This document shows, one piece after another, positions 1 to 14,100 of a stretch of DNA of 64,000 nucleotides. Under the pieces are notes generated by a model, which worked only from the letters and a program-made list of their open reading frames with translations, did no database searches and was not told the origin of the DNA. The DNA comes from Lineus longissimus (taxonomy: Eukaryota > Nemertea > Pilidiophora > Heteronemertea > Lineidae): contig NC_088316.1 in assembly GCF_910592395.1 (NCBI RefSeq), positions 13,392,001-13,456,000 of the forward strand. Reading direction: 5' to 3'. Positions within the stretch are counted from its first letter, which is position 1. Each line of letters starts with the position of its first letter. The translations under genes and the position numbers were made by a program.

Positions 1-1204
1 GTGTACAATGCTATTTTATATGAAATTAACTGACAGATATAATGCTTAGTTGAGCTTTCGCTGGCATTTGTCTCTAATGCCAATTCAGCAACCGGGCCCT
101 CTTTTTTTAGAATACATGTATGTTATCAGCACTTTTTTGCATATTTGAACAATATCAGCTACTAAAAGTGAAATTTACAACCATAGTGTATGTGAACTTT
201 TAATTCAAATATTGAACAGTCAATTGCAATGCACAAATTTTAATTTATACAAGATAGATGAATACATCGATTTTTAATCTACTTTGAATGCAGCAGTAGA
301 TTACAATCTTCCCTCAAAGAGTTAAAACTACTATCATACAGTTCATTATCTCTGCGATCATGAAACTCTCACAAACAATTCAAAACCGAACGAAAAACTC
401 ATCACAACCGTCCATCACATAATCTACATGCGAATTAATTCAATGCTTTGCCTGTTGATTCAGGTTGAAAGGCAAGTCAACAACAAAAATGATTATCATC
501 ACCACACTGACACCTTTAGCTGCAGTATACCAACTGTTCTCCGGTGGTCTGACAATAATACAATGGAACCTCCCTTAGCGGACACCTCTCTTTTAAGGAC
601 AACCTCTCTATTAAGGACACTAGTTTTGGTACCAAATTGGTTCTTTGTTTCCATTCAATTCGACCTCGCTAATCAGGACACCTCTCTATTAAGGACAGCA
701 CTTATCAGTCGTGAGTGTGTCCTCAATAGAGAGGTTCTACTGTACAAGCAAATTTACTCCATGGTCCAGGTTATTGTACACGTTGTATTCTTTCCAGATG
801 AAATCACGTTCAACTGGATATTCATAAACATGTGAGCAGATTTTACCAATGGGACAGCTGTAGCAACATCCAATATTAGCTTAGGATTTTGATCATATTT
901 TCAATCAGATGCAATCAGTGAGACTGGTGGAAATTAACCCTTTAGTTTTACAGACTAGAGTAACATTGAGGAAAATTTTAGAAAAGTGTCGATTTTACCA
1001 AAAAATAGAATTGACAAAAAATAGAAAAGGTACCATCAAGAGTGATGGTATCCTATGTAAGCAAATTCTAGACACGGATATCGTCCCAAAAGAAACGGAT
1101 CGTCCAAATCTGCTACATGACCCTTATTGATAGAAGTTCCCCATCTGCACTTCTGACAGTACATTTTCGGTCATGATCCCTTCTGATAATTTTCACACCA
1201 CTTC
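1..1204. other. Non-coding flank, presumed intron of DYNC2H1
   Basis: AT-rich sequence with no exon I can support. The DYNC2H1 coding sequence breaks off at 1896 with a normal splice donor, and roughly 500 C-terminal residues of the family are still missing, so this stretch is probably intron, with the remaining exons left of the window. It holds one dispersed foldback element (560-746). The short open frames at 428-835 and 909-1130 come from that element and from AT-rich DNA and show no conserved protein. Confidence 0.6.
560..746 (+). mobile_element. Dispersed short inverted-repeat element (MITE-like), copy 1
   Basis: About 190 bp. It begins near ATGGAACCTCCCTTAGCGG and ends in the inverted form GAGGTTCTACTGTAC. 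Internal motifs such as CTCTCTATTAAGGACA occur in both orientations. Related copies lie at 4229-4408, 5493-5647, 30281-30466, 33740-33882, 46443-46604 and 53225-53342, with a fragment near 16583-16620. There is no coding capacity. Small size and inverted ends suggest a non-autonomous DNA element. The superfamily is unknown to me. Confidence 0.7.
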
Positions 1205-1890
1205 TGTTTCCATCTTACATTTAGATCCCCCAAATCAAAAACCACAAGCACCCCAAGGTTCAGGAGTTTAAAGTTTTCAAACCATTTCCATCTTACATTT
1301 AGATCCCCCAACCCAAAACAGCAAGCACCCCAAGATTCAGGAGTATAAAGTTTTCAAACCATTTCCATCTTACATTTAGATCTCCAAACCCAAAACCACA
1401 AGCACCCCAAGATTCAGGAGTATGAAGTTTTCAAACCATTTCCATCTTACATTTAGATCCCCAACCCAAAACAGCAAGCACCCCAAGATTCAGGAGTTTA
1501 AAGTTTTCAAACCATTTCCATCTTACATTTAGATCCCCCAACCCAAAACAGCAAGCACCCCAAGGTTCAGGAGTTTAAAGTTTTCAAACCATTTCCATCT
1601 TACATTTAGATCCCCAACCCAAAACAGCAAGCACCCCAAGATTCAGGAGTTTAAAGTTTTCAAACCATTTCCATCTTACATTTAGATCCCCCCAACCCAA
1701 AACAGCAGGCACCCCAAGATTCAGGAGTATAAAGTTTTCAAACCATTTCCATCTTACATTTAGATCCCCCAACCCAAAACAGCAGGCACCCCAAGATTCA
1801 GGAGTATAAAGTTTTCAAACCATTTCCATCTTACATTTAGATCCCCAACCCAAAACAGCAAGCACCCCAAGATTCAGGAGCATAAAGTTT
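1205..1890. repeat. Minisatellite, about 77-bp unit, about 9 copies
   Basis: Head-to-tail copies of a 76-78 bp unit containing TTTCCATCTTACATTTAGA and CACCCCAAGATTCAGGAG. Copies differ by a few substitutions and 1-2 bp indels. The last copy runs straight into the splice donor of DYNC2H1 exon 56 (exon end at 1896), so the unit seems to have arisen from the first bases of that intron. The minus-strand open frames over it (1584-1772 and the tail of 1815-2255) are repeat read-through. Confidence 0.9.
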
Positions 1891-1895
1891 TGTAC

Positions 1896-4800
1896 CTTCT
1901 CAAGCTGCGGTAACCAAGCCGTCACCAGATGGAGATTCTTCAAACACAACCAGTCACCATTGCGGGCGCAATCCTTCAGCAAGTTCATCGCGATGTCTGC
2001 CTGGCCTTGACCCATGGCCACCTGGTGGTAGCGCTCCATACCGATCACCTCTTCCGCCAACTCCTGGAGTTCTTGGGATGGATCGGCACCGGGGGAGATG
2101 ACGATGAGGATTGGCTCTGCGGCGACCGTCTCACTCTTGTAGAGGCGGCGCAGATTGAGGGGCGGTGGTGAGAGTTCTTTCATGCCTGAAGAGACAGAGA
2201 GATATGATTGTTTTGTCGTCATGAAACAAGTAACTTCCGCAAGTGAATATGCCAAGCTGCCATTTGGCTAACAACAGTGCAGACTCGGAAGAGAAAGAGA
2301 CTGTCTGAAACGTACTTAGCCCTCGACAAGCAAACAGTCCCATGGCACTCTGCAGCCTGTCCGGCCTGACCGTCTGAACCACCAGGACTTGCTGGAACAG
2401 GGAGATCCTCTTGGCCACGCTGGAGGGGAAGTCCTGTTCACACGTGCTAGACCTGGAGAATGCCACCCATAGATCTTGGTCCTGGAAGTCTAACTGGCTG
2501 TAAAGGTTCGGAAAGGTTGACTGAAAAATACAACAGAAATTTTGCCATTAAAACATGACTGAAAACTAAGTTCGAAAGGCTACCAAATACATAACAAAAA
2601 CACTCAGGGAACTTGACAGAACATGCTCTTTTCCAAATCTCACCCCAGGTAAGGTTTGTCGGGATTATACCTGAATATGTGGAGCAATCATGAAGATCAA
2701 GATCGAGATGGTAGTAATCGGGTGTCGCGTGAGACAAGGCCAGATTATGCTAACGTTCTCTACAAGTGTTCATCACAGTTTGATTTCTGTCTTTTGCAAT
2801 CATGGTCCCGATCCAACAAATAAAGAATTTAAGTCAAATCGCTACTTACCTTGAACATCGCCACAGCCATGGCCCTTTCCTGGTCAATCCAACTCGGTAA
2901 CTCACGGCTCAGTTTCTGGGCATCATGTTTGACATCGGAGACGATCACTCCAGTGAAGTACTCCCACTCCTACAAAACAAGAACATCGAAATGATATTTT
3001 GAAATCAGAAAATTTGAGGGGTGGCATGGTCAAGGTTTCAACGCCCTCTCACACCTTGTCGTCTGCTTGAACGGCCACGAAGACAATAGCTGGAAGCCAT
3101 CTTGCGAATCCATGCTATACATCCGTGGTTCTATATTAGCAGTTCTAGTCAATCTATCAAGTTATTCGAATCACACTAACATAAACTGTTCTCCTCCACA
3201 CGAAACTGGCCATGGAACTTACGTTTTCTTGGAACAAGTCCCGGTACATGCCATGGACCATATGCAGGGAGTACATGAGCCTGTCGGCCTTGAAGAGGGA
3301 CCTACACACATACTCGTACACCAAGTTCTGTTGGGTCATGTTCAGGCTTTTGATACGCACGTCCGGGCTCGGATCATCCTGGAGAAAAAAACGTACAAAG
3401 TTTAGCGCCAGATTTTCTGCTATTTGTATTGTAAGGGAAGTTGTGATGCTGAAATATTCTAAACTTTGTGATAATTTTTTATGTTGAGGGTGGATTAGTT
3501 TAGGGAAAATAAGCTATTCGATCGAAAAGGTGTTTTTGATGACTCAAAATATTAAAGTTCATGTCGACATCATTTCAAATTAGAGGGAAGGCAAATAAGT
3601 TTTTAGAACAAATGTGGGTCTGGTTGTGACAACATCAATTGGAACAGCGAAAGTATCACAAGTTATAAGTGTAAGCAAGGGCAAATATGGTACCTAAAAT
3701 ATAAGGGGAACAACAACTTTACTTCACTCTTTACAGGGTTTCCGCCAGGATAAAATTTGAGGGGAGCAAAAAAAAATTTTTTTTTTCTTAAAAAGGGTAC
3801 ATGACCTCTCTGAGACGTTTTTTGGTCCTAAAACCGCTATAATTGGCTCCCAAATGCTCTTATTTTACATATCAAATCATGGAAATTACTCATTTGACAG
3901 TAAAACAAACTTTAGTGCTCAAAATTAAGGGGGGATATCCCCCTTGAAATATTTTGGGGGGGGGATGAATCCCTCAGGCGGAAACCCTGCTTTAACTTAA
4001 TCATCAATTTTAATTGAAGAAAGTCTCCGAATAGAACTTTAGAAGTGTTGTTTTTTCAGATTTAAAAGCTTGGAGGTTTTGAATCTCACTACAGGGAATA
4101 TTTTAGCATGCAGACACTGTAACCGGACACCAAAGAGGATGAGAAGGATGACAGGACAGAACAGAGGAACAGATTATACATGACCTGGACAATTCTAAGT
4201 GTTAACAGAATTCAATGATATAAACGAGTACAGAAGAACCTCTCTTAGCAGACACCTTATAGCAGGACACCCATTGAAGGGCACTGGTTTTGGTGCCAGG
4301 ACGGTCGTTTCATATCAATTCGACCTCTGTAATCAAGACACCCCTATATTAAGAACAGCATTTGCCAGTCCCAGGTGTCTTTGATAATAGAGAGGTCCTA
4401 CTATACATAATTAGCATGCATCATTGACACATTACACAGTTTAGTATAACTATTTGTGTGAGTAACATGAAACGAAAATGCTTTCACAATCCAATAAATA
4501 ACACGTCATCAATAAAAATTGAAGAAAAAACAGTGTGAAACTTTTATGAATTAGCTATTTAACTTCTCAATTTTTTTGTACACAGAGCTAAATCAGTCAA
4601 TAACAGAAAAATATTGAATCCATGAATGATATTTTCAAAGTACAGGAAGTTATGTACATATTTTTCAAGTGCCTATAATCTAAAGCCAGACCAGTTTGAT
4701 ATAGCAAGCAATCACACTAGTCTGGCCTAGACAATGCTGAGAGAGAGGACATACAGGGTGGTCCAAAGGAAATTCCCAAAGCTAACTGATAAACCGTCAC

Positions 4801-7800
4801 CAATGGGAAATTTAAACGGGGGTTATCTATGCAGGCATTACGATGAAAAGTTTCACATTATGTTAGGATAAGGTGAGGAAAAACTTGTGAGGGAAAGGCT
4901 TGTCAGTCAATATTGTACACGACCCAATATATTGATGGCACAATATCTGGCTATTTAGAGTTAAAGGGTAACTCTTGTCAAATTTCACCATATAATGTTT
5001 TAGCTGTTTTTGACAAATGACTACGTCACTATCTCATAAATCAGTAAGGTTTTCGAATCAAAATGCACATTTTCTAGAAATTGATGGTTTAATCCCGCCT
5101 GGACGGCTCGCTTCGATGCCGTTTTCGTTGATGACGTCACAACATGAACATTTTCGCGGTCGCGTTGGTTTACATTCAGCGATTTTATAACAAATATAAT
5201 CAAAAATGGAAAATTTGAGCTTTACATTTGTGATCAACAATTAAAAACGGACGTATTTTCGGAAAGTTGTAAATCACATCATAGTATCACTTTAATTACA
5301 TCAAAACATCATGACATAAAAATTTGTATGAAATTTGAAGTCATTCACACTTGCATTAACCTTGTGACAAAATGTATCAGGAAACACAACCAGCAATAGC
5401 CTCGTTATGACTGACAGTTACACGATTGGTTAATAAGACTTTAAACATAAGAACGTAGAAATCTGACATCCCAGGTTCGTAGAAACTGACAACAGTGGAA
5501 CCTCCCTTAGCGGACACCTCTGTAATCAGGACAACCTCTCCATTAGGGATGGTGACAGTAGTCCCCATGCCCCATTTCTATACAATCAACCTCAGTAATC
5601 AGGACTCCTCCCTGATATGTCCTTTATAGAGAGGTTCTCCTGTACACATTTCGTACACCAGTTTCTTAGTAAACCTGAGATGATCTGCAATTATGAGACA
5701 AGAGACTGGAACCTGGTAAAAGCTATTTAAAAGTTGCCCTTAACCCTTACCGCTCTTGTAACCTGGAGGAAAATAAACCAAACAATTCTTTTACCATAAA
5801 CTTGATGACTCAGCGTAAAATAGAAGAAAAAAAATCAATCTACACCTCCCTTGCATCCACTGACAACTTTATTTTTAATTTGAACAAAAGTTTTTCAAAC
5901 ATGCACTCATAAAACAATGACTGGAGCCACGTCTACCAAATTTGAATGAATATTTTACAAACAGACACTCATAAATAACAACTGGAATAATACTTCATCG
6001 AAAGTAAGTCATGCCAAATCCTTACCATGTATTCCTGTTAAGAAAATGTATTTGTGAGTGAACATGATTTGAAAAGTGAGTGGAACTATTTTCTGTTACT
6101 CAGAAAAGCCATTAACAGAGATTAGTAAGAGACCCTCCAGGTACTTTTTCAAACTGGAGTACCCTGGTGTTAGTCTCCCTTAAGTTGGACGTCCTTGTGT
6201 GAGTGACAACTGAGTGTAACTGTCCTTATTCGAACAAGTTTCTACAAGGCTTGCCAATACTTATAAGAAGTGCAGAGATTCTCCTCTTTCTCTTCGAATG
6301 AGATATTGCCAAGTGTTCTCCACTTACCTGTTGAGCTCCTAGCGCCCTCTGGAAAAGCCTGAGGAAGGAGGCGAGACTGAATCGATACATGTTGTTCAGC
6401 TTGGACAAGTCGCTGATTACAAAGAACAGTTTGCTGCCATTCTGTGCAAGCGGGAGGTAGGCTCCTCGTTCCTGGAAGAATGATAAAAGACAATATTTCA
6501 AAAACTCTGAACATTTTCTTTCAAATTTCATTGGCTTATGACCTCATGACAGGCCACACAGACAATGAACATTTGTTTGGCTTACTGAGTTATACTGTGT
6601 GATCTTTACCTCTTGTGCAATGCATGTGCCCTTTTGACTGGGATTATAAAGAAAGAACATGCTCATTCCATTGCCAGGCCACAAGGTAACGAACCCACAA
6701 GTCCACCAGTCCACAAGAGAGCAGTCCATGGACACACAGCCAAGGAACCTTTACCAATGATAACAGCACAAACATGGTCAGTATCTCCCAACGCACTGAC
6801 CTGATCAAGCGAGGCCTGCAGCCTCGTGGACTCCGTCAGTGACTCGGAGATTGTGATGCTGCTGGTCTTAGTCTTGTTGAGCGATTCGATCAACTCCTTG
6901 TTATCCAGGATGTTGCCCCTCGCGCCGGCCAGCTCCTCGAGGAGGGATTCCTCCAACTTGGCCAGCTGGATCTTGAGATCTTCCTCCGACTTGAGCAGTT
7001 CGGTCTTCCTGACCTCCAGCTCGGGTTTCTCATGTTGGATGGTGTTGGCTAGCAGCTGGAATAGCAAGAGTTCTGGATTTAGACAAGCTACATATAGCTA
7101 AGAGACAAACATAAACAGTCAGCAGGTCAGCTGGGCTATTTTGAAGAGGACAACAGATACCTCCTTCTCCCCCGAATATCTAAAATTCACCTTGAGGAAC
7201 CGATTACAAAGCAACAAATATATACCTGGCCAGTCAGACCAGCTCTGGTAGTTGTGAAGTTGACTTCAGTGATGACAGACTTGGCATCCGGTGGAATCTC
7301 CGGTGAAGGGTTCCTCGTGCAGAGAAACAGCCTGAAGTCCTCATTGTAATCTATAGCCTTGTCGCCAATCTGCACCACAAACCTAAAACAGAAAACAACG
7401 AAGTGTAGAAATCAACTCACAACTAGATTTGCACATTCCTGTAGAACCTTGTTATTTTCTTACTCAATTAGAATTTGTAATACCCAAATAACATGAGCGA
7501 CCCGAATACCATGAGCGACCAGAGCTGTGTTGAATGTCGTTATCATGCCAAAACGTCAGGACTCAATTGCACTCAGATGTCAACAGATAACGCGAATGGG
7601 GTTACTTTCTTGATCACAGAAGTTTCTGGTTTTTACACGACATGATGTTAACTCAAAATTTTCAGCAGACGATTCATCTCTGGCCCCAAAGTAATTCTCA
7701 ATAACGAGGATAACCTGATGAAGCGAAATTAAAAGACAAACCTCGGGCCTTGAGAAGTCAGATCGCCTCGCAGCAGCGGATACAAGATCGGCTCCACACC

Positions 7801-10800
7801 ATCCATCTCCTGAATGATCAAGGTCTTGCCAAATCTGACGGCCAGCTCAAGCGCGGTGGTGAAGTTTCCATCTTGTTGGTTGATGACCTCCAGGCGGTTC
7901 TCCTTAAGGTGGGTCTTTAACCACTCGGTGGCCCGGGAGGAGGGGTCGACCAGGAACGGACGCAGGCAACTCTGCAGGTGGAATAATTCACAGTTATTAG
8001 AGTTTTTGATTCTACAGTACAGTAGTGGCTCAGGTCTCTGACTAGTGGTCATAAGTCCCTGGTTCGATCCCCACTGTGGGTTTAAGACTCTAGACAGGTC
8101 TCTCTACCTCACATGCCTTACTCCATCCAACCAGGTATCATTCGGAAATGCTCAGGTTGCAGAAATGATTGTGGAGCTCTTCAGAGTTGTACATGTGCTG
8201 GATATTTCGGGATAGACTGGGGTAAAAGTATAAAGTTGGATGATAACCTCTACCATTCTTGATATTAAACTACAAACCCAAAACTTCAACTTTTTTTAGA
8301 TATGAACAGGTTAAGCAGGATCAGCGAATTCTATTTGCAATGCTAGACGTCATTCATTGATTTTGTAATTGAATGACTGATTGCTCCTGACAATCTTAAT
8401 CATAATCTATTATGGTGATGATTCTTACTGGTATAAGGTTCAAAAGGGATGATAAAATGAGAAGTTGTGCACATTTTGGGGAATTTCAAACGTGCCAAGA
8501 AAGACATCTTGAATCAAACACATTGCAACATGTGGCAAAATCTGCATCACAAATTTCGCATTGTCACACTACTGCACCGTCTGCTAACTAAAACCAAAAA
8601 TATACACTGCTCTTTCTCAAGAATTTAAAGCAGGAGGCAATTGTGCTGGAATACGGTGCAAGAAGCAGTGTATACAAATCAATTTTCAAGGCCAACTTAC
8701 ACCAAAAACACAAAATGGTGTCAGAAATATGATGGTGCAGAAGGATGTTCCAAGGAAGTAGTAAGTAGAGCGCCAAACAAACAAGCAATTTTAATCGCTG
8801 CGACTTGCGACGTAGCCACAACAACTTGACAATTGTGGTTGGAATCCAATTGTGGTTGGAATCCAATTGATACCGATTGGTTTATTTGCAAACCTCCTCG
8901 TGTTGTCATGCCACGGTCCCAGGTTGCGGAAACAAAAGTTGCTTGTTTGTGCGGGGCTTGGAGGCCCTCTAGGATGCTTTACATGTAATGGAATTGAACA
9001 TCTGATGATATCAATTTCTCAGGGAGGCTAGCCTAACAGCACACTGTAGTCAACAACAACTGGGATTGGATTTAAATAGTCAGGAATACATGTAGGAAAT
9101 AAAATCAGAATATTCTTGAGCTGAAAAAAAATTTGTGGTTGGGAAATGTTATAGGATAAACAGGAGACAGTACTTCCTTATCAATCAAGAAATTAAAAGA
9201 AAATTGTTAACAGTAAGTTACTTTTTCACCACTGTAAAAAAAATTAACTGTATATTTTATTTTAATTTCACCACTGCACACAGAATAGGGAAAAGGACAG
9301 AATTATATAATTTTAGAAACCATTAGAAAGTTTGATGTGAAAAAGGTTTTGAAAGTGAGGTAGTCCACTGAATGTCTGTGATATGTGTAACTGAGATAGG
9401 ATCTTATTCAGGGGTGTAAACAAAATTAAATCAGGTTAAAACTCGGGTTTATTTCAAAGTTTGCTGCCACTTCTTGTCGGCAATGTGTAGACCATGACCT
9501 GAGAGGGGTGTAAGTCACAGTGTCCAATCGAGGGCAAATTATTTTATCGGTACGCAATATCGCTCATGCTAAACTAATTTCAGTTGTCGCATTTGCAGTT
9601 AATCTAGTAAAGGGGTGAGGGGTGAGTTTGAATACGCAATCACACCTGCTGTCTGCCTGAACAACTGCAAAAGTAATCAACACGCTTAGTTATGCATGAG
9701 TGAAACCCTGGAAGAACGAAATAATTTTGTCTTCGATTGGAGACCGTGTAAGTGATAGAACTGAAAGGATTTTAGGCAACATCTGGGTGTCAGTGACAGT
9801 TTGTTCTTACCCCTGGCGGAATATCATTGATCTGGAAACCAGCACATGGAAATGTTGAGAATAATAACACAGGGTGAGAACATACACGATCATGCAACGA
9901 CGAGGTGGAACTTTTGTAAATCCTGTAGTTGGCGCCATGGGTCAGGTACCTCACCAAGGCCCGTACGAATATTATAACAACAACACCAAAAGCTAATGAC
10001 GTTGTTTCATCCACGCCAATTTCAAACGACGTCAAGCAGGACACCTTATACCAATTTACAAATTATGCCATCAAATACCACTATTTCAATATTTTGCCCT
10101 CCAAGTCAACCTCGAGAATTCAAGATCAAGCAAAAGAGGAAAGGCAATATTTCATGTTGGTACAATCTAAAATCTTTCACAACAAACCGGCAATACAACA
10201 CGTTAAATGTATTTTTATTTCATGCGCTGACTTTACTGTACATAGCTATTTTATGCAGTGTGAAATACAGGGTTGTCGCCAAGGATTACCCGGTGTGCTA
10301 GATAGCGATATAGCTGGGTACGGACCACAAGAGCACCCAGGGTACGATCTAAATGGTAGGCCTGGGGAACCCCCCAAAATGTTTTTGATTAGATGCTCCG
10401 AGATGATATACATGTGACAAATAAAAAGTGGTTCTGGAAGCATATTTTCTATACAGGTGCACTTTCTAAACATATGCGTTCCTACAGCCGGCTAATAGAT
10501 TAGCATTTAGCCAGGTTTTTTACTCGGTGCCCAGCTGTTAGCGACAACCCTTGAAGTGACACCTAAGTGGCGCATGCAGATATCGTATTCGAATGGTCCT
10601 TTACTTGATGCTAGAAGAAAAGTCAGCATAATAATGATTATTCTTGTTTTTTATGGACAGTGACGTGATGAATTTTACGGTGAAACAGAGTTGCTTTTTT
10701 TTAATGAGAAAACCTTTTGGTGTAGATTTTTTCAATCGATTTTCAAGGCAGATGGTCTAATGCCAACTGTTATTTGCTGTAGAAAACCTCCCATGGTCCA

Positions 10801-11196
10801 CCCCTAAGCAGTTTAGTGGTCTCATGGAACTTACTTTTGAGTACCACGTGTATTTAGATTTACTTACCCGGTACATTTTGTATGAAATTTGCTTTTGTTA
10901 AGGTGAAAAAAAGACGATAATTCTGACAAGTCTCATAAACTCACCTGAAGAATCACTAGAGCATTCTCCATCGACAGGTCATCAGACGGCAGGCCCTCCG
11001 ACTTCCAAATCAGCTGCTCGCTCTCCGTGCTCAGGAAGCGGCGCAGATCAAAGCCCTGCACCCCCGTGGTCTCCATCCAGCTCTTCAAGCAGTTACGCCT
11101 CACGTCTTCGGGGGCTGCCGATAGGTACGTGATGAAAGCTGCGGCCAGCAGGGCACGCATTGGAAGCTCTTTCAGTTCACTTGTCAACTCACCAAC
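1896..11196 (-). CDS. DYNC2H1: DYNC2H1 exons 48-56: AAA5 and AAA6, incomplete
   Basis: About residues 3196-3798. Exons: 10945-11196, 7742-7971, 7226-7382, 6801-7055, 6328-6471, 3223-3378, 2850-2969, 2316-2520, 1896-2185. AAA5 shows [15 protein letters not shown] (exon 48) and [20 protein letters not shown] (exon 49). AAA6 shows [20 protein letters not shown] (exon 52), [20 protein letters not shown] (exon 55) and [20 protein letters not shown] (exon 56). Exon 56 ends at WLPQLEK with donor GTAC. The C-terminal domain is missing from the window. The two longest introns of the gene are here (3379-6327 and 7972-10944, each about 2.95 kb). Confidence 0.95.
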
Positions 11197-14100
11197 CTAC
11201 GAGAAAACGAATTCAAGACTTGTAAAATGTGTTCCCAGAGAATGGGTTCTTCCCAATGGGGGGGGGTCACATGCGCCTGTAGTACTATAATGCATTGCAC
11301 TTCATGCACTACAAGGACTTCCCTGCGTGGCAAATGGTATTGCTCATTTAGTGCTACCCCATGTTTAGAACAGAGAATAGTGGCCTTGGCTTAGAATTTA
11401 GCTCATTGGCACATGATGAAACCACTCTCCACCCCCGTTACCAGAATGAGATTTCTTAGCTTATCCACTGCACCTCTGCTACCAGACAAAATAATGATGT
11501 AAGCAATTTTGTATTAATTATGGGCTTAAATTTAATTCGGAAAAGCCCTAAATAAACTACTCTGTTTCCAATGTGCAACACAGGAGGAAACCTGAGGCAC
11601 CCAACTCCACCAAAAGTTTATGGTTTCAACTGACCTGTCCACTCCATCTCTGGTACTCTCCATCCAGTTTCCCGACCAGGCTCTCCGCAGACACAATGGT
11701 CTCTTGGGCCTTGTCTAACTCGATCTTCAGCTTGGCTGCCTCTGTGGTGAACTTCTCGAACCTGTCTCGAAGTCCGGCCACCTTTCTGTCCACCTCGTCG
11801 AGTGCTTTTCCAAGCTTCTCCATTCTTGCCTCAGCTTTTGCAAGATTCCTGGGAAGAAAGGTAAGAAAGTTTTTATCAAAGTTAAAGTTAGCATTTGCAA
11901 TCTGATATGAACGACAGAAGAGGTTATCATCTGATTTCACACTTTAACTGGGTCTATCCTTAAACCTTTCAGAGGAACTTTGATGAGCTGGTCAAACAAC
12001 CTGAGCAAGAGAGCAAAACAAAAGAATGAGCACTAACTGAAACTGATTTTAACCTTTAAGCACTTACACATAAGTAGTATAGGTCTATACTGGAGCTCAG
12101 TTTTTAAATGAAATCTTGATCGGATTATCAGTTTTAACTCCTCTGCACACATTAGCGTGGAGTGACCGGAGAAGAGGCTACATTTTGTATTTACTTTTTG
12201 AGCTGGGCTTGTTCAGTCTCGAGGGGCTCGATCTTCTCCAGAACGTAGGAGTACTGGACATTGGCCTTGACCCAGGCAGCGAGGGGAGCAGCAGCAACAG
12301 ACGCACGTTTGGCAACCTGGGGAAAGAACAAGAGTTATAACATGGAACAGGATTAGGAAGTTTTCTAACCATTTCTCTCATGTTATGCTGACAGACGGCG
12401 TCGATTACAGCAGCCGTTATCTCTAACAAAATGAAAGAAGCAACCAAACCTACTGACCCTGCTCTCAAATGAGTTTCCACACTTGGAGAGAAGTTCTTCC
12501 ACCCCCGCTCTGATCTCAGGCGAGATCTTCCTGGCGTCAAACGTCTGGATCTCGTCCTTCACACCTCTCTTGGCAAGGAAGCTAGAAGAAGATACAGAGT
12601 GTGATGAGAATATCCGAATACAGGATTCAAGTCATACAAAACAATTTCAAACGAAAATTCGAAAATAGTTGTCTTCATCAAACAATTCTCACCTCTTCAT
12701 GCTGACCCAGGACGTATCAAAAATACCCATCAACCTGAGCACACCCTCCAAGATGTCCCTGATGACGTCAGGCGGGGCACGAAGTGAGCGTATCTCAGAC
12801 AGCTGGTCTGACTTGATGCTACCCACGGCCGCCCTGGCCTCCTGAACGAGGGGTTCGATGTCGGACAACTCGATATCGATGGCTTTCTTCCTCTTGTCTA
12901 GTTTGACATTCTCTTCGGCTGCCTTTCCTGTAAAAGTGAATAGATTCAAGAAAAGTTTAGTTTATTTCATACCCAATAGACTTTGAAGGAAAACTTCATT
13001 AACTTTTCTGTCATTTGCAACCAGTCTTGGAGACCAATTGTGAAAGCTGACACCTAACAATTCCAAAAGAGTGTCTGTCATAGGCACAACTCTATTCCTC
13101 TATTGATCAAATATTTAAAAAAAACGAGGTTAGTACAATGCAGTCATGAGTGACTGAGCAATCAGCTGTTATCAATCACAACGCATTGTAGAAGTGAACA
13201 CTTCAGACAGAGCATTCAAGACCTTAGGTATGGTTAAGGATAGTAGCGCATCACTTAACCTTTTAACTAAAAGTGGAAAGAGGCTTGGAAAGGATTCGAA
13301 CCTACCACCAACTGAGCGAGGGTCAGCTCTCAAGCCACAAAACCACACACCACAGAAAGTCAGATCCTCGATACTACAAGAAGAGGAAATCTCACCTTTC
13401 AGTGTCTCCATCTCGCTCTTCTGCTCACTAGCATTCTGCATGGCGATCGTGATCTCCTTCAGGGCCAAGTCGGCCTCGGACTGCTTCTCTGCTAAAAGCT
13501 GGCTCTGTGTTGCTGCCTTGCTCTTCAGTTCATCGACAAGTTGTTTAGCTTCTGTCAGCTTGTGGACACCAGCCTGGAAAAATGGCATGCAAGATGAGCT
13601 AAACATGTATGATTACTGAAGTCTTAAAGACCCCAGTCAAATATAAGAGTAGGCTGGGTATAGTTAGGTGGACATTCACTGTGATTACTAACTTTCAAGC
13701 AGACAAGAGGTGTTTTGTCGCACATAAGAGCAATTATAATCGCAAGTAGCAGCAATTTTAGTCACTCATTTCCACGCCGCTTAAGTCTATTCAGGGTAAA
13801 ACGCATCTTGACCCTCAAGCCTTGGATCCACTCCGCCGACCCGGACTCTGATACACCATATGAGGGGAGGTAACGGACCGATTAACTCTGACGGTTCGGA
13901 ATGGGTAAAACTCTGCTCACCTCCAAATGACTCTGTCTCTTCTCGACATCTTTCTTCTTCTTGTTATACACGTTCATGTACGTGTACAGAAATGACATGT
14001 AACGCCGCGGAGTCGCACCGTGATCGGTGCACATCTCGTGAACCTGCAGAAAGCTCTTGAGAAGGTCGTCGCCACCTGACAGTTTACGCTTGCGCTTGGT

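Noticed and set aside
428-835. 135-residue plus-strand frame near the left edge
   Set aside because: Mostly the dispersed inverted-repeat element; similar 'proteins' appear wherever that element occurs.
9929-10417. 162-residue plus-strand open frame
   Set aside because: Intronic, overlaps a TIR element, low-complexity composition and no recognisable domain.
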